A DNA stretch of 13,671 nt from contig JALUKS010000051.1 in assembly GCA_027056465.1 (NCBI GenBank), positions 1-13,671 of the forward strand, read 5' to 3'. The position numbers and the translations under genes were made by a program. The first letter of the stretch is position 1, and the number at the start of each line of letters is the position of its first letter. Of this stretch, positions 6,430 to 13,671 are shown in pieces. This DNA is from Sulfurimonas sp. Lineage in GTDB: Bacteria > Campylobacterota > Campylobacteria > Campylobacterales > Sulfurimonadaceae. A model generated the notes under the pieces. The model saw nothing but the letters and a program-made list of their open reading frames with translations. It did not search any database and was not told the origin of the DNA.

Positions 6430-7457
6430 TATTTTTTTCCTTGTGGCTTTTTTATCTTTTTGGCTTTAAACTCTTTGCTCGCTATATTTTCTAAAAATAC
6501 AGTTGCATAAGAGCCTTTTGGTAGAGTAAATGCCATGCTCATCTTATCGAAGCCTTTTTCATACTTCATCTCTACATCTTTTGGGAAGATGATGGCATCA
6601 CGTCTAAGACCTTTATCGTAAAGAAAGCCATCATCATACTTCGCTTCTAACTCTCCTGCACGATCACGAGAACGGTAAACGCCACGACCACAAAGAAGAC
6701 CAGTAGGCACAACCTTGTGAGCTTCAAAATCTTTTTGCTGGGGCTGTTTAGGAGTAAAAAGTTTATCATTTTTTATATCTCGATAAAGATCGCCCTCTAG
6801 GAGCATAAACTTCTTGTTGTTTTCATCACGGCTTATCTGTACACGCTCTTCTAACCACTCATTAAAAAGTGTACTCTGATAGATAGAAATCAAAAACTTT
6901 TTGAGCTTGGCATCTTCTACATGAAGCTCACCCTCTATCATCTTCTTTGCTTGTTCTACAGAGTCTCCCTCACGACCAAAACGCTGGTAACCGAAGTAGT
7001 TCGGAAGACCTAACTTTTCTGACTTACGAGCAAGTTTTTCTATCTGCCCTGCCTGAATAGGATTGACTTCAAAAAGGTTAATCTTAAAACGATTGCCCTC
7101 AAGGTCACCCATACGGATAGAGTGAGAGTGTCGAGTAGAAGAGAGTATCTTTATCTGTTTATGTTTAAATTTTTTAAGCTCTTTTTCATAACGAGCCTCA
7201 ATACTGATATACTGAGTAGTAGTCGCATGCTTATCTTTAAGCCCTGCATACCCTATCTTCTCTGCGTTTATGTTAAGAAACTCTGCAAAAACAGCTATCA
7301 TATCCCAAGTAGTCATCTCTACTTTTTTGATATGCAAAACAGTAAAGTTTCCATTACCTTTGCATTTTAATCCTATCTCATCAACTATAAAATCATCTTG
7401 ATTTTGTTCAAACTTAAAGTGGATTGGTTCTTTCTCATCGAGGTATATTCTTGGCAT
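6429..7457 (-). CDS. truD: tRNA pseudouridine(13) synthase
   Basis: TruD isomerises uridine 13 in the D-arm of certain tRNAs (tRNA-Glu in E. coli). The 342-residue protein has the family signature GYAGLKDKHATTTQ at 69-82, with Asp75 as the catalytic aspartate, then LEGNRFKI at 119-126 and LPNYFGYQRFG at 151-161, followed by the TRUD insertion region and the LPKGSYATVFLENI closing segment at 312-325. Length is normal for the family. The C-terminal tail is rich in lysine (about residues 328-342), which could help RNA binding. The ATG at 7457 has an AGAAG ribosome site and its own -10 box in the spacer behind tex. The downstream gene overlaps by one base. Confidence 0.95.
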   Translation of the reverse strand: MPRIYLDEKEPIHFKFEQNQDDFIVDEIGLKCKGNGNFTVLHIKKVEMTTWDMIAVFAEFLNINAEKIGYAGLKDKHATTTQYISIEARYEKELKKFKHKQIKILSSTRHSHSIRMGDLEGNRFKINLFEVNPIQAGQIEKLARKSEKLGLPNYFGYQRFGREGDSVEQAKKMIEGELHVEDAKLKKFLISIYQSTLFNEWLEERVQISRDENNKKFMLLEGDLYRDIKNDKLFTPKQPQQKDFEAHKVVPTGLLCGRGVYRSRDRAGELEAKYDDGFLYDKGLRRDAIIFPKDVEMKYEKGFDKMSMAFTLPKGSYATVFLENIASKEFKAKKIKKPQGKK

Positions 7458-7482
7458 ATTTCTTCTTTTATTTAGTTATGTT

Positions 7483-7488
7483 ATTATA
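7483..7488 (-). promoter_or_regulatory. -10 box for truD
   Basis: The 76-base spacer between tex and truD (7458-7533) contains TATAAT on the minus strand, with a predicted start near 7476, about 19 bases before the truD ATG. No -35 box and no convincing hairpin terminator for tex are visible in the spacer, so some tex readthrough into truD is likely. Confidence 0.5.
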
Positions 7489-7533
7489 CTTTAAATAAGC
7501 TAATATTATCCTATAAGATTTAACTCTCTTTAT

Positions 7534-9636
7534 CTAAGAAAGTAAACCTAATCCGATTTTTCCCTTCTCTCTATCAATACTAAGCACCTCTATCTGAGGC
7601 AAAAACTGGTTAATAGAGAGTACTTCGAGTGGATGAGAAATTCTCTTCACACTCATCTTAGAGATATGAATCATCCCATCATTTTTTAGCCCAATGTCCA
7701 CAAATGCCCCAAAGTCTGTGATGTTTCTTACAACTCCAGAGACAAGGCTTCCCTCTTTAAGCATAGATATGTCACTCAGTCCTTGTTTAAAAGGAATAGC
7801 TGGTAGTTCTTCACGAGGGTCAAATCCTGGTTTACTTAACTCTTTTATGATGTCGTTCAGTGTAGCTTCACCAACTTGAAGCTCTTGTGCTTTTTGTGCG
7901 ATGTTGAACGAATGTAAATCAACTCCTTGCAGTTTTTTAGCAACACCATAACTCTCAGGGTGAACACCACTGTTATCAAGCATATCTTTCGCCTCTTTTA
8001 TGCGGATAAATCCTGCTGCTTGTTCATAAGCTTTTTTGCCTAAACCTTTTACTTTAAGGAGTTCACTCTTTTTCTGAAATGCTCCATTTTCATCTCTATA
8101 AATGATAATACTCTTCGCCATCTTTTCCCCAATCCCCGCCACATGAGAGAGTAGTGCAAAGGAAGCAGAGTTTATATCAACACCTACACGATTTACTATA
8201 TCTGAAGTCACATCATCAAGTCTTTTTTGAAGAAGTTTTTGGTTCACATCGTGTTGGTACTGCCCTATTCCAAGAGATTTCGGATCGATTTTTACAAAGG
8301 TTGCTAGTGGGTCTCGTACCCGTTGCGCGATGGAGATAGCCCCTCGTATGGTCACATCAAGCTGTGGGTACTCCTCTTGAGCGAGTTTTGAAGCTGAGTA
8401 AACGGATGCACCAGCTTCAGAGACAACTGTGTAGCTTATGTTTGCACCCTCTTTGGCATTGAGTTGTGCGAAAAATTCTTGTGTCTCTTGCGAGCCTGTA
8501 CCATTACCGATGGCAACACCCTCTATCTTGTACTTTTTTATAAAATCTAGCACGATTTTTTTAGGTTTGTCATACTCTTTTCTTGGTTGAGTAGGATAGA
8601 TAACAGCAGAATCAAGATAGTTAGAGTTTGCATCTATGACAGCAAGTTTACATCCGCTCACAAACGCAGGGTCAACACCTAGAAGTACTTTTTTACTTAC
8701 AGGTGGTGTCATCAGGAGTTGTGCAAGGTTTTTTCCGAAAGTATTTATGGCGATGGTGTCGGCTTTTTCTTTGAGCTCACTATGCACTTCTCGCTCCAAA
8801 GATGGAAGAAGTAGGCGTTTAAGCCCATCACGATAAGCCTCAAAAAGTAGCTCTTTTGAGCTTGCAGCATCACGAGGAATTTTATAGCGTTTGATGTTCT
8901 CTTCTATTCGCTCTCTATCCACTGTTATCTTCACTGAAAGCTCTTTTTCTTTGACTGCTCTCATGATGGCTAAGTATCTGTGTGAGGGGATGTAAGCTAC
9001 TTTTTGTGACTCCTCAGCGAGATTTTTATAAACACCATCTTTTTTGAAGTTCTTTCTCTTTTTTGTCTCAAGCAGACCAAATCTTAGCATCGAGTTTCGG
9101 ATAGCCTCGCGTTCACGAGGATTGTCAGCATAACGTTCAGCTAAGATATCTTGAGCTCCTTGTATAGCTTCATCAACCGAGCCTACACCATTTTTGACAA
9201 ATCTCTTTGCCTCATTTTTAAAAGCCTCTTTTGAGAGTTTTGCATACTGCAAACTGTTTGCTAAAGGTGTGAGTCCTAGCTTCATAGCCGCACTAGCACG
9301 AGTAGATTTCTTCTCTTTAAATGGTCTATAGATGTCTTCTAAAACGCGAAGTGAATCAGCCTCTTCTATAGCCTTTTTAAGACTCTCACTCAGAGTAGCC
9401 CTCTCAGCAATAAGCCGACTCACCTCCTCTTTTCTCTGCAATAGTGCTTGTGTAGAGAGGTAAATCACCTCAAAATCACGAAGCACCTCATCACTAGCCC
9501 CGCCAGTAAGCTCTTTACGATAACGAGCGATAAAGGGAATAGTCGCACCCTCTTCTAAAAGTTTCAAAATATTTCTTACATGCTCGTGTTTGAGTCCTGT
9601 CTTTTGTACTAATGTGTCAGTGAGATTATCGTGCAT
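7534..9636 (-). CDS. tex: Tex family S1 RNA-binding protein
   Basis: Tex proteins are widespread bacterial relatives of eukaryotic Spt6 that bind nucleic acids and are linked to transcription and RNA metabolism. The 700-residue protein shows the whole architecture: N-terminal helical region with ATIPFIARYRKELTGG at 31-46, a YqgF/RNase H-like domain beginning with LLGVDPAFVSGCKLAV at 318-333, the highly conserved RGAISIAQRVRDP (431-443) and IDPKSLGIGQYQHDV (450-464) segments, helix-hairpin-helix repeats at about 490-550 (VAGIGEKMA and VKGLGKKAY), and a C-terminal S1 domain at about 628-700 (LVSGVVRNITDFGAFVDIG). The domain ends almost at the stop, without the basic tail some relatives carry. 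The start lies 5 bases after the HAD gene's stop with a weak ribosome site, pointing to translation within one operon. Confidence 0.96.
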   Translation of the reverse strand: MHDNLTDTLVQKTGLKHEHVRNILKLLEEGATIPFIARYRKELTGGASDEVLRDFEVIYLSTQALLQRKEEVSRLIAERATLSESLKKAIEEADSLRVLEDIYRPFKEKKSTRASAAMKLGLTPLANSLQYAKLSKEAFKNEAKRFVKNGVGSVDEAIQGAQDILAERYADNPREREAIRNSMLRFGLLETKKRKNFKKDGVYKNLAEESQKVAYIPSHRYLAIMRAVKEKELSVKITVDRERIEENIKRYKIPRDAASSKELLFEAYRDGLKRLLLPSLEREVHSELKEKADTIAINTFGKNLAQLLMTPPVSKKVLLGVDPAFVSGCKLAVIDANSNYLDSAVIYPTQPRKEYDKPKKIVLDFIKKYKIEGVAIGNGTGSQETQEFFAQLNAKEGANISYTVVSEAGASVYSASKLAQEEYPQLDVTIRGAISIAQRVRDPLATFVKIDPKSLGIGQYQHDVNQKLLQKRLDDVTSDIVNRVGVDINSASFALLSHVAGIGEKMAKSIIIYRDENGAFQKKSELLKVKGLGKKAYEQAAGFIRIKEAKDMLDNSGVHPESYGVAKKLQGVDLHSFNIAQKAQELQVGEATLNDIIKELSKPGFDPREELPAIPFKQGLSDISMLKEGSLVSGVVRNITDFGAFVDIGLKNDGMIHISKMSVKRISHPLEVLSINQFLPQIEVLSIDREKGKIGLGLLS

Positions 9637-9641
9637 CTCTA

Positions 9642-10118
9642 CTACTTTCTTAGTGTTGCGATAAGTCGCTTAGGGTGTAAAAAAAGTTCAAGTGCATCTT
9701 CTATACTCTTACAAGTCACATCACTAGCAAGCAGCGTTTGAGTTGCACACCCCTCATCCCCGATAAGAACTATTCCAAGAGAAGCAGTTTTTAGCATCGC
9801 AATGTCATTGTTTCCATTACCTACAGCCACACATGAAGTTGTGCCTAAACTCTTCACATACTCTGCTTTTTCTTCTGTATGATTTGCACTTTTTAGTACT
9901 TTTACTTCCACATCAAACGCTGCAACCTGACTCTGTACACTCCCAAAAGTATCTGCTGTTATAACATGTAAAGTGTAAAGTTTACTAAGTTCTCGAAGGA
10001 GTTTTTTCACACCCTCTTTCAGTACTCCATCTTTTGCTAATGTACCGTTATAGTCTAAAACTATATGCTTTATGGAGAGATTTTTATAGTTATTTATATT
10101 TATTTCGTTTGTACTCAT
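9642..10118 (-). CDS. Small HAD-family hydrolase, soluble P-type ATPase-like
   Basis: A 158-residue HAD protein without a large cap domain, resembling the 'soluble P-type ATPase-like' phosphatases (COG4087). Motif I is LDYNGTLA at 21-28, with Asp22 as the expected nucleophile; the second aspartate of the usual DxDGT is Asn24. Motif II is ITADT (Thr55 or nearby), the motif lysine is Lys84 in TEEKAEYV, and motif III is GNGNND at 100-105 with Asp105 kept, in the form seen in P-type ATPases. The start at 10118 has AAGGA eight bases upstream. A longer reading from 10169 is rejected because its first codon overlaps the -10 box. It heads an operon with tex and diverges from selD across 59 bases. It may be a slow phosphatase or a partner protein; the substrate is unknown. 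Confidence 0.85.
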   Translation of the reverse strand: MSTNEININNYKNLSIKHIVLDYNGTLAKDGVLKEGVKKLLRELSKLYTLHVITADTFGSVQSQVAAFDVEVKVLKSANHTEEKAEYVKSLGTTSCVAVGNGNNDIAMLKTASLGIVLIGDEGCATQTLLASDVTCKSIEDALELFLHPKRLIATLRK

Positions 10119-10167
10119 ACTTGTTTTCCTTTTTTGCGTTACACTTAAGCATAACAAATTTAAGGAC

Positions 10168-10173
10168 ATTATA
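10168..10173 (-). promoter_or_regulatory. -10 box for the HAD-tex operon
   Basis: On the minus strand this is a perfect TATAAT, placing the transcript start near 10161 and giving a leader of about 43 bases to the ATG at 10118. It lies in the divergent gap, just before the selD start codon at 10178 on the other strand. No equally good box is seen for selD. The position supports the downstream start for the HAD protein. Confidence 0.5.
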
Positions 10174-10177
10174 CATT

Positions 10178-11209
10178 ATGAAAGACATAAAACTCACTCA
10201 ATACTCTCACGGTGCAGGATGTGGCTGTAAAATTTCGCCAAAACTCCTCGATACTATCTTAAAAACTTCAAGAGAAACTATCCCTTTTCCTCAACTTTTA
10301 GTAGGAAATGACACTAAGGATGATGCTGCTGCATTTGACTTAGGCAATGGCACTTCTGTTTTAAGCACAACTGACTTTTTTATGCCTATCGTAGATGACC
10401 CATTTACATTTGGTCGCATCGCTGCTACAAATGCCATCAGTGACATCTATGCTATGGGTGGGAAACCTCTTATGGCTATTGCTATTTTTGGTTGGCCTAT
10501 TGAGAAGCTTGATGCTGCTACTGCGAGTGCTGTTATAGATGGTGGTCGTAGTGTTTGTGAAGAGGCGGGGATTCCCCTTGCTGGTGGGCATAGTATCGAC
10601 TCACCTGAGCCTATTTTCGGTCTTGCTGTAACTGGTTTAGCTGAAAATAAAAATATCAAACGCAACGACACTGCCGAAGAAGATTGTGAGATTTTCCTCA
10701 CAAAACCAATAGGTATTGGCATACTCACAACGGCTCAAAAGCAGGGAAAAATTGCTGAGGGTGACATCGATGTAGCCATAGATGCTATGTGTACTATCAA
10801 CAAGGTTGGTCAAGAGATAGCCGAGCTTGAAGGTGTTACTGCTATTACTGATGTAACTGGTTTTGGGCTTATGGGTCACCTTAGCGAGATATGTGAGGGG
10901 AGTGACATCTCTGCTCTTATCGAGTATGAAAAAGTACCAACTCTTGCAAATGTGAAAAAATACTTAGCGATGGGTTGTGTACCAGGTGGTACTCGTAACA
11001 ACTTTGCAAGTTATGGTGACAAAATCTCTCCTATGACTCCAGAGCAACAAGACATCCTTTGTGATGCTCAAACTTCAGGTGGTCTTCTTTGTGTTGTTCG
11101 TAAAGACACTATCAAAGAATTTTTAGAGATCACGGCTAAGATAGGTCTCGATTTAGAGCCTATTGGACACACTATGAAACGCGGTGAGCACTTCATCGAG
11201 GTACGCTAG
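10178..11209 (+). CDS. selD: Selenide, water dikinase (selenophosphate synthase)
   Basis: SelD makes selenophosphate from selenide and ATP, the selenium donor for selenouridine in tRNA and for selenocysteine. The 343-residue protein is close to E. coli SelD throughout. It has the catalytic glycine-rich segment HGAGCGCK at 11-18, where Cys15 and Lys18 match E. coli Cys17 and Lys20. The metal/ATP aspartates match as Asp49, Asp66, Asp89 and Asp225 (TDVTGFG). The catalytic codon is TGT, so this is the cysteine form, not a selenoprotein. I start at the ATG at 10178: similarity begins there, and the 48-codon extension upstream runs over the promoter and start of the HAD gene. AAGGA lies 11 bases upstream, a somewhat long spacing. 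mnmH begins one base after the stop, so the two form one functional unit. Confidence 0.97.
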   Translation: MKDIKLTQYSHGAGCGCKISPKLLDTILKTSRETIPFPQLLVGNDTKDDAAAFDLGNGTSVLSTTDFFMPIVDDPFTFGRIAATNAISDIYAMGGKPLMAIAIFGWPIEKLDAATASAVIDGGRSVCEEAGIPLAGGHSIDSPEPIFGLAVTGLAENKNIKRNDTAEEDCEIFLTKPIGIGILTTAQKQGKIAEGDIDVAIDAMCTINKVGQEIAELEGVTAITDVTGFGLMGHLSEICEGSDISALIEYEKVPTLANVKKYLAMGCVPGGTRNNFASYGDKISPMTPEQQDILCDAQTSGGLLCVVRKDTIKEFLEITAKIGLDLEPIGHTMKRGEHFIEVR

Positions 11210-11210
11210 T

Positions 11211-12308
11211 TTGCAACTCACTGAAGATTTTCGCTCGCTTGTTCTGAACAATACTCCTCTCCTTGATGTACGAGCAACGGTAGAGTTTAAGAAAGGTGCA
11301 TTTGCTAACACTACAAATATCCCTATCCTCACCGACAGAGAGCGAGAACTTGTGGGGACTATGTACAAAAAGCAGGGAAATAGTGCCGCTGTAGCACTTG
11401 CCGAAGAACTTATAAAACAAGAAGGAAAACTCCAACGAGTAGAGCAATGGAAAGAGTACATAAATGCTAATCCAGAGGCTTACCTCTACTGTTTTCGTGG
11501 TGGGCAGCGTTCGGGTATCTCTCAAGCTTGGCTAGAGGAAGCTGGGGTCAAGATAACACGACTCAAAGGTGGCTACAAAGCCTTTCGCAACTATCTGATG
11601 GAAGAGTCTCTTCGCATCAGTGGCGAAGTAGAAACACTCATCATCGGTGGGCGAACAGGTTCAGGCAAAACTATACTGCTCAAAGAGATACCAAACTCTA
11701 TAGATTTAGAGGGTTTAGCACATCATAGAGGCTCCTCATTTGGTGGCTTTGTAGAGAAACAGCCAGCACAGATAAACTTCGAGAATAACCTCGCTTATGA
11801 TTTTATTCAGTTTGAGGAGAAGTATCCAAACAAACCACTCATCATAGAGCATGAGAGTCATAACATAGGGAGAGCATTTATTCCTAAACCTGTTTATGCA
11901 AATCTTATGGATGGCAAACTCATACTTTTAGAGACGCCTATGAATGAAAGAGTGGAGATAATCTTTGAAGAGTATATTGAAAATTCACTTGCGAGTTATG
12001 TAAAAAGACATAAGGAAGAGGGTGTTAAACTCTGGTCTGATGCAATAGCGAGCAATATCGACAAGATAAAAAAACGAGTTGGAAGTGAACTCCATAAAGA
12101 GTTACAAGATATACTCACAAGCTCACTTGAAGCACAGCTAAAGAGTGGAGACTTACAAGGATATAAAAAACTCATAGAGATACTTTTAGTCTCCTACTAT
12201 GATCCCATGTATGACTATCAGATAGAGAAAACTGAAATACCTATACTTTTTAGAGGTTCACATAGTAAAATTTTGCACTTTTTGGATGATGCAAGAACCC
12301 CCAATTAA
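11211..12308 (+). CDS. mnmH: tRNA 2-selenouridine synthase
   Basis: MnmH (SelU, YbbB) replaces sulfur by selenium in 2-thiouridine at wobble position 34 of the Lys, Glu and Gln tRNAs, via a geranylated intermediate, using selenophosphate from SelD. The protein of about 365 residues has an N-terminal rhodanese domain (LLDVRATVEF at about 17-26; YCFRGGQRSGISQAW with catalytic Cys94, matching E. coli Cys97) and a C-terminal P-loop domain with GGRTGSGKT at 146-154, then DLEGLAHHRGSSFGG, and ends with YYDPMYDYQIEKTE, as in the family. I favour the TTG at 11211 because CGAGG lies nine bases upstream and similarity begins right after it. An alternative GTG at 11184 overlaps selD and lacks a ribosome site. 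Reinitiation after the selD stop is likely. Confidence 0.93.
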   Translation: MQLTEDFRSLVLNNTPLLDVRATVEFKKGAFANTTNIPILTDRERELVGTMYKKQGNSAAVALAEELIKQEGKLQRVEQWKEYINANPEAYLYCFRGGQRSGISQAWLEEAGVKITRLKGGYKAFRNYLMEESLRISGEVETLIIGGRTGSGKTILLKEIPNSIDLEGLAHHRGSSFGGFVEKQPAQINFENNLAYDFIQFEEKYPNKPLIIEHESHNIGRAFIPKPVYANLMDGKLILLETPMNERVEIIFEEYIENSLASYVKRHKEEGVKLWSDAIASNIDKIKKRVGSELHKELQDILTSSLEAQLKSGDLQGYKKLIEILLVSYYDPMYDYQIEKTEIPILFRGSHSKILHFLDDARTPN

Positions 12309-12333
12309 GAAAATAATTACACCTTTTATCCCA

Positions 12334-13671
12334 TTATTTCAAATCACTCCACCTATCACCGATGTTGAGACTTGCTTTAAGTGGGATGTTTAACTCCATG
12401 ATACTCTCCATCACCTCTCTAAATCTAGCCCCTAAAGTATCAGCTTCTTTTGCATCCACCTCAAAGATAAGTTCATCATGGATTTGTAGAAGCATCTTTG
12501 CGTTTATGCCCTCTTCTCTTATGAGTGCATCTATTTTGTTCATACTGAGTTTTATGAGATCGGCTGCACTTCCTTGAAATACTGAGTTGACACTCTCGCG
12601 TTCATACGCTGCACGAAACATCGGAGTGGCATTTTCATAGTCAAAATATCTACGGCGTTTGAGAAGTGTCTCCACAAAACCATTCTCTTTTGAGCTATCT
12701 ACTATGCTTCTAAAGTATGTTTTTACAGTAGGAAATGACTCAAAATATTTCTCAATAATCTCTTTTGCTTCTTTAGTCGTGATTCCTAAAGTATCGCTAA
12801 GTTTCTTAGGTCCCATTCCATAAAGGAGACCGAAGTTCACTGTTTTGGCAATAGAGCGTTTCGCAGGTGCTTCTTCTTCACCAAAGAGTACAATGGCAGT
12901 CTGGAGGTGAATATCTTTATCCTCTTGAAACGCGGAGACTAAAACACTATCTTCTGAGTAGTGGGCTAGTAAACGCAACTCTATTTGAGAATAGTCAATA
13001 CCGATGAGTTTCTTACCCTCCCCTGCCACAAATGCTTCACGTATCTTCGCACCGAGTGGCGTTCGTGTAGGAATATTTTGTAGGTTTGGATTTTTGGAGC
13101 TTAGTCGCCCTGTCGCTGTTCCAGTCTGCACAAAAGAGGTATGTATGCGACTTCTCTTGCTCTCTTTAGAGAGTTTTAGGAGTGGGTCGATGTATGTTGA
13201 ATAGAGTTTGTAAACCTCTCTATACTCTAAGAGTTTAGGGATGATGTCATGAGTATCTTTGAGTCCATTAAGCACCTTTTCATCTGTAGAGTATCCTGTC
13301 TTTGTCTTTTTCCCTACAGGCAGACCAAGTGTCTCAAAAAGAATCACACCAAGTTGCTTTGTAGAGTTAATGTTAAACTCACTTCCAGCTAAGGCATGAA
13401 TGCTTTTTGTAAGTTCGCTGAGTGTCGCTTGCACCTCAACAAGAAACTCTTCTAAAAAGGCACCATTAAGCTCTATCCCCTCTCTCTCCATTCTTAAAAG
13501 TGTATGGATAAAAGGAAACTCTACTTCTTTGGCTTCTTCTATAAGGTGTGTCGCGTTTTGGAGTTCTAACTTCTCTAAGAAAAGGTTATAGAGCTTTGCA
13601 GTTATGTAAGCATCTTCTGCTGCATATTTACAAGCATCTTCAAGTTCAACTCCTGCAAATGTCTCACCCTT
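12334..13671 (-). CDS. polA: DNA polymerase I, C-terminal part (cut by window edge)
   Basis: The frame stays open from the stop at 12334 to the right edge, giving 445 residues of Pol I, an enzyme of Okazaki-fragment processing and repair. An internal ATG at 13491 is not the true start, since the 60 codons before it continue the family sequence. At the edge is the end of the 3'-5' exonuclease domain with Exo III motif YAAED (Tyr16, Asp20 of the fragment). The polymerase domain follows: TGTATGRLSSKNPNLQNIP at about 183-201, motif A DYSQIELRLLAHYSED (Asp226), motif B RSIAKTVNFGLLYG (Arg272, Lys276, Phe280), and motif C QIHDELIFEV (Asp399). Phe280 is at the position where Phe disfavours dideoxynucleotides. 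The 5' nuclease domain would lie outside the window. It converges with mnmH across 25 bases without a visible terminator. Confidence 0.96.
   Translation of the reverse strand, partial: KGETFAGVELEDACKYAAEDAYITAKLYNLFLEKLELQNATHLIEEAKEVEFPFIHTLLRMEREGIELNGAFLEEFLVEVQATLSELTKSIHALAGSEFNINSTKQLGVILFETLGLPVGKKTKTGYSTDEKVLNGLKDTHDIIPKLLEYREVYKLYSTYIDPLLKLSKESKRSRIHTSFVQTGTATGRLSSKNPNLQNIPTRTPLGAKIREAFVAGEGKKLIGIDYSQIELRLLAHYSEDSVLVSAFQEDKDIHLQTAIVLFGEEEAPAKRSIAKTVNFGLLYGMGPKKLSDTLGITTKEAKEIIEKYFESFPTVKTYFRSIVDSSKENGFVETLLKRRRYFDYENATPMFRAAYERESVNSVFQGSAADLIKLSMNKIDALIREEGINAKMLLQIHDELIFEVDAKEADTLGARFREVMESIMELNIPLKASLNIGDRWSDLK

Noticed and set aside
7122..7370. Plus-strand hydrophobic open frame opposite truD
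   Set aside because: It is a shadow of the truD coding strand, without start signals or homology.
10119..10169. 17-codon upstream extension of the HAD gene
   Set aside because: Its start codon overlaps the best -10 box and it has no ribosome site, while the ATG at 10118 has AAGGA at proper spacing.
10034..10177. 48-codon upstream extension of selD
   Set aside because: Similarity to SelD begins at 10178. The extension is antisense to the start of the HAD gene and its promoter and has low-complexity aromatic composition.
10220..10231. Possible selenocysteine codon at the SelD catalytic position
   Set aside because: The codons are TGT GGC TGT, both cysteines; there is no in-frame TGA.
11153..11525. 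Two minus-strand open frames of just over 100 codons opposite the start of mnmH
   Set aside because: They are antisense to a clear family member, lack ribosome sites and show no recognisable motifs.
1..13671. Mobile elements, CRISPR arrays, tRNA or rRNA genes, phage or defence genes
   Set aside because: None seen by reading both strands. Base and codon use look uniform, all genes are of housekeeping type, and no long direct or inverted repeats stand out.

Overview
The window is a compact, AT-rich stretch of bacterial housekeeping chromosome. I read 15 protein genes; lpxK is cut by the left edge and polA by the right edge. The best guess for the host is a free-living Campylobacterota (epsilonproteobacterial) species of the Sulfurimonas type. 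The grounds are the lpxK/nadE neighbourhood known from Campylobacter, AT-rich codon use, TATAAT-type -10 boxes without clear -35 boxes, and a small uncharacterised protein that resembles families I associate with sulfur-oxidising members of that phylum. The genus assignment is inference.

Layout. From 3036 leftwards runs a minus-strand group: a ferritin-like DUF455 protein, nadE (NAD synthetase, with its own likely promoter), a DegT/DnrJ-type PLP aminotransferase, and lpxK (lipid A 4'-kinase). A lone plus-strand metallo-beta-lactamase-fold hydrolase (3077-3670) diverges from it. Next come cmoB and a PaaI-like thioesterase on the minus strand, overlapping as TAATG, and a divergent FieF-like cation efflux transporter on the plus strand. 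Then truD and a 129-residue conserved protein form another TAATG pair on the minus strand, preceded by a HAD phosphatase-tex pair, also minus. The plus strand then carries selD and mnmH back to back, and the window closes with the C-terminal half of polA on the minus strand.

How the genes work together. Three enzymes modify tRNA: CmoB (wobble cmo5U34), TruD (pseudouridine 13) and MnmH (2-selenouridine at wobble 34). SelD makes the selenophosphate that MnmH uses, so selD-mnmH is a complete two-gene selenouridine module. LpxK, and perhaps the aminotransferase, serve the cell envelope. The other genes look like independent housekeeping functions packed closely.

No stretch above about 80 bases lacks a gene. 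The non-coding parts are three short divergent promoter regions, two other short spacers with -10 boxes, and three convergent junctions of 3, 4 and 25 bases with no hairpin terminator visible. I see no tRNA, rRNA, insertion sequence, phage gene, CRISPR array or sizeable repeat, and no novel multi-gene system. What deserves a second look is mostly at the level of single proteins: the aminotransferase with an unusual active-site loop, the HAD protein with an altered motif I, the uncharacterised protein coupled to truD, and the intact proofreading motif in polA.
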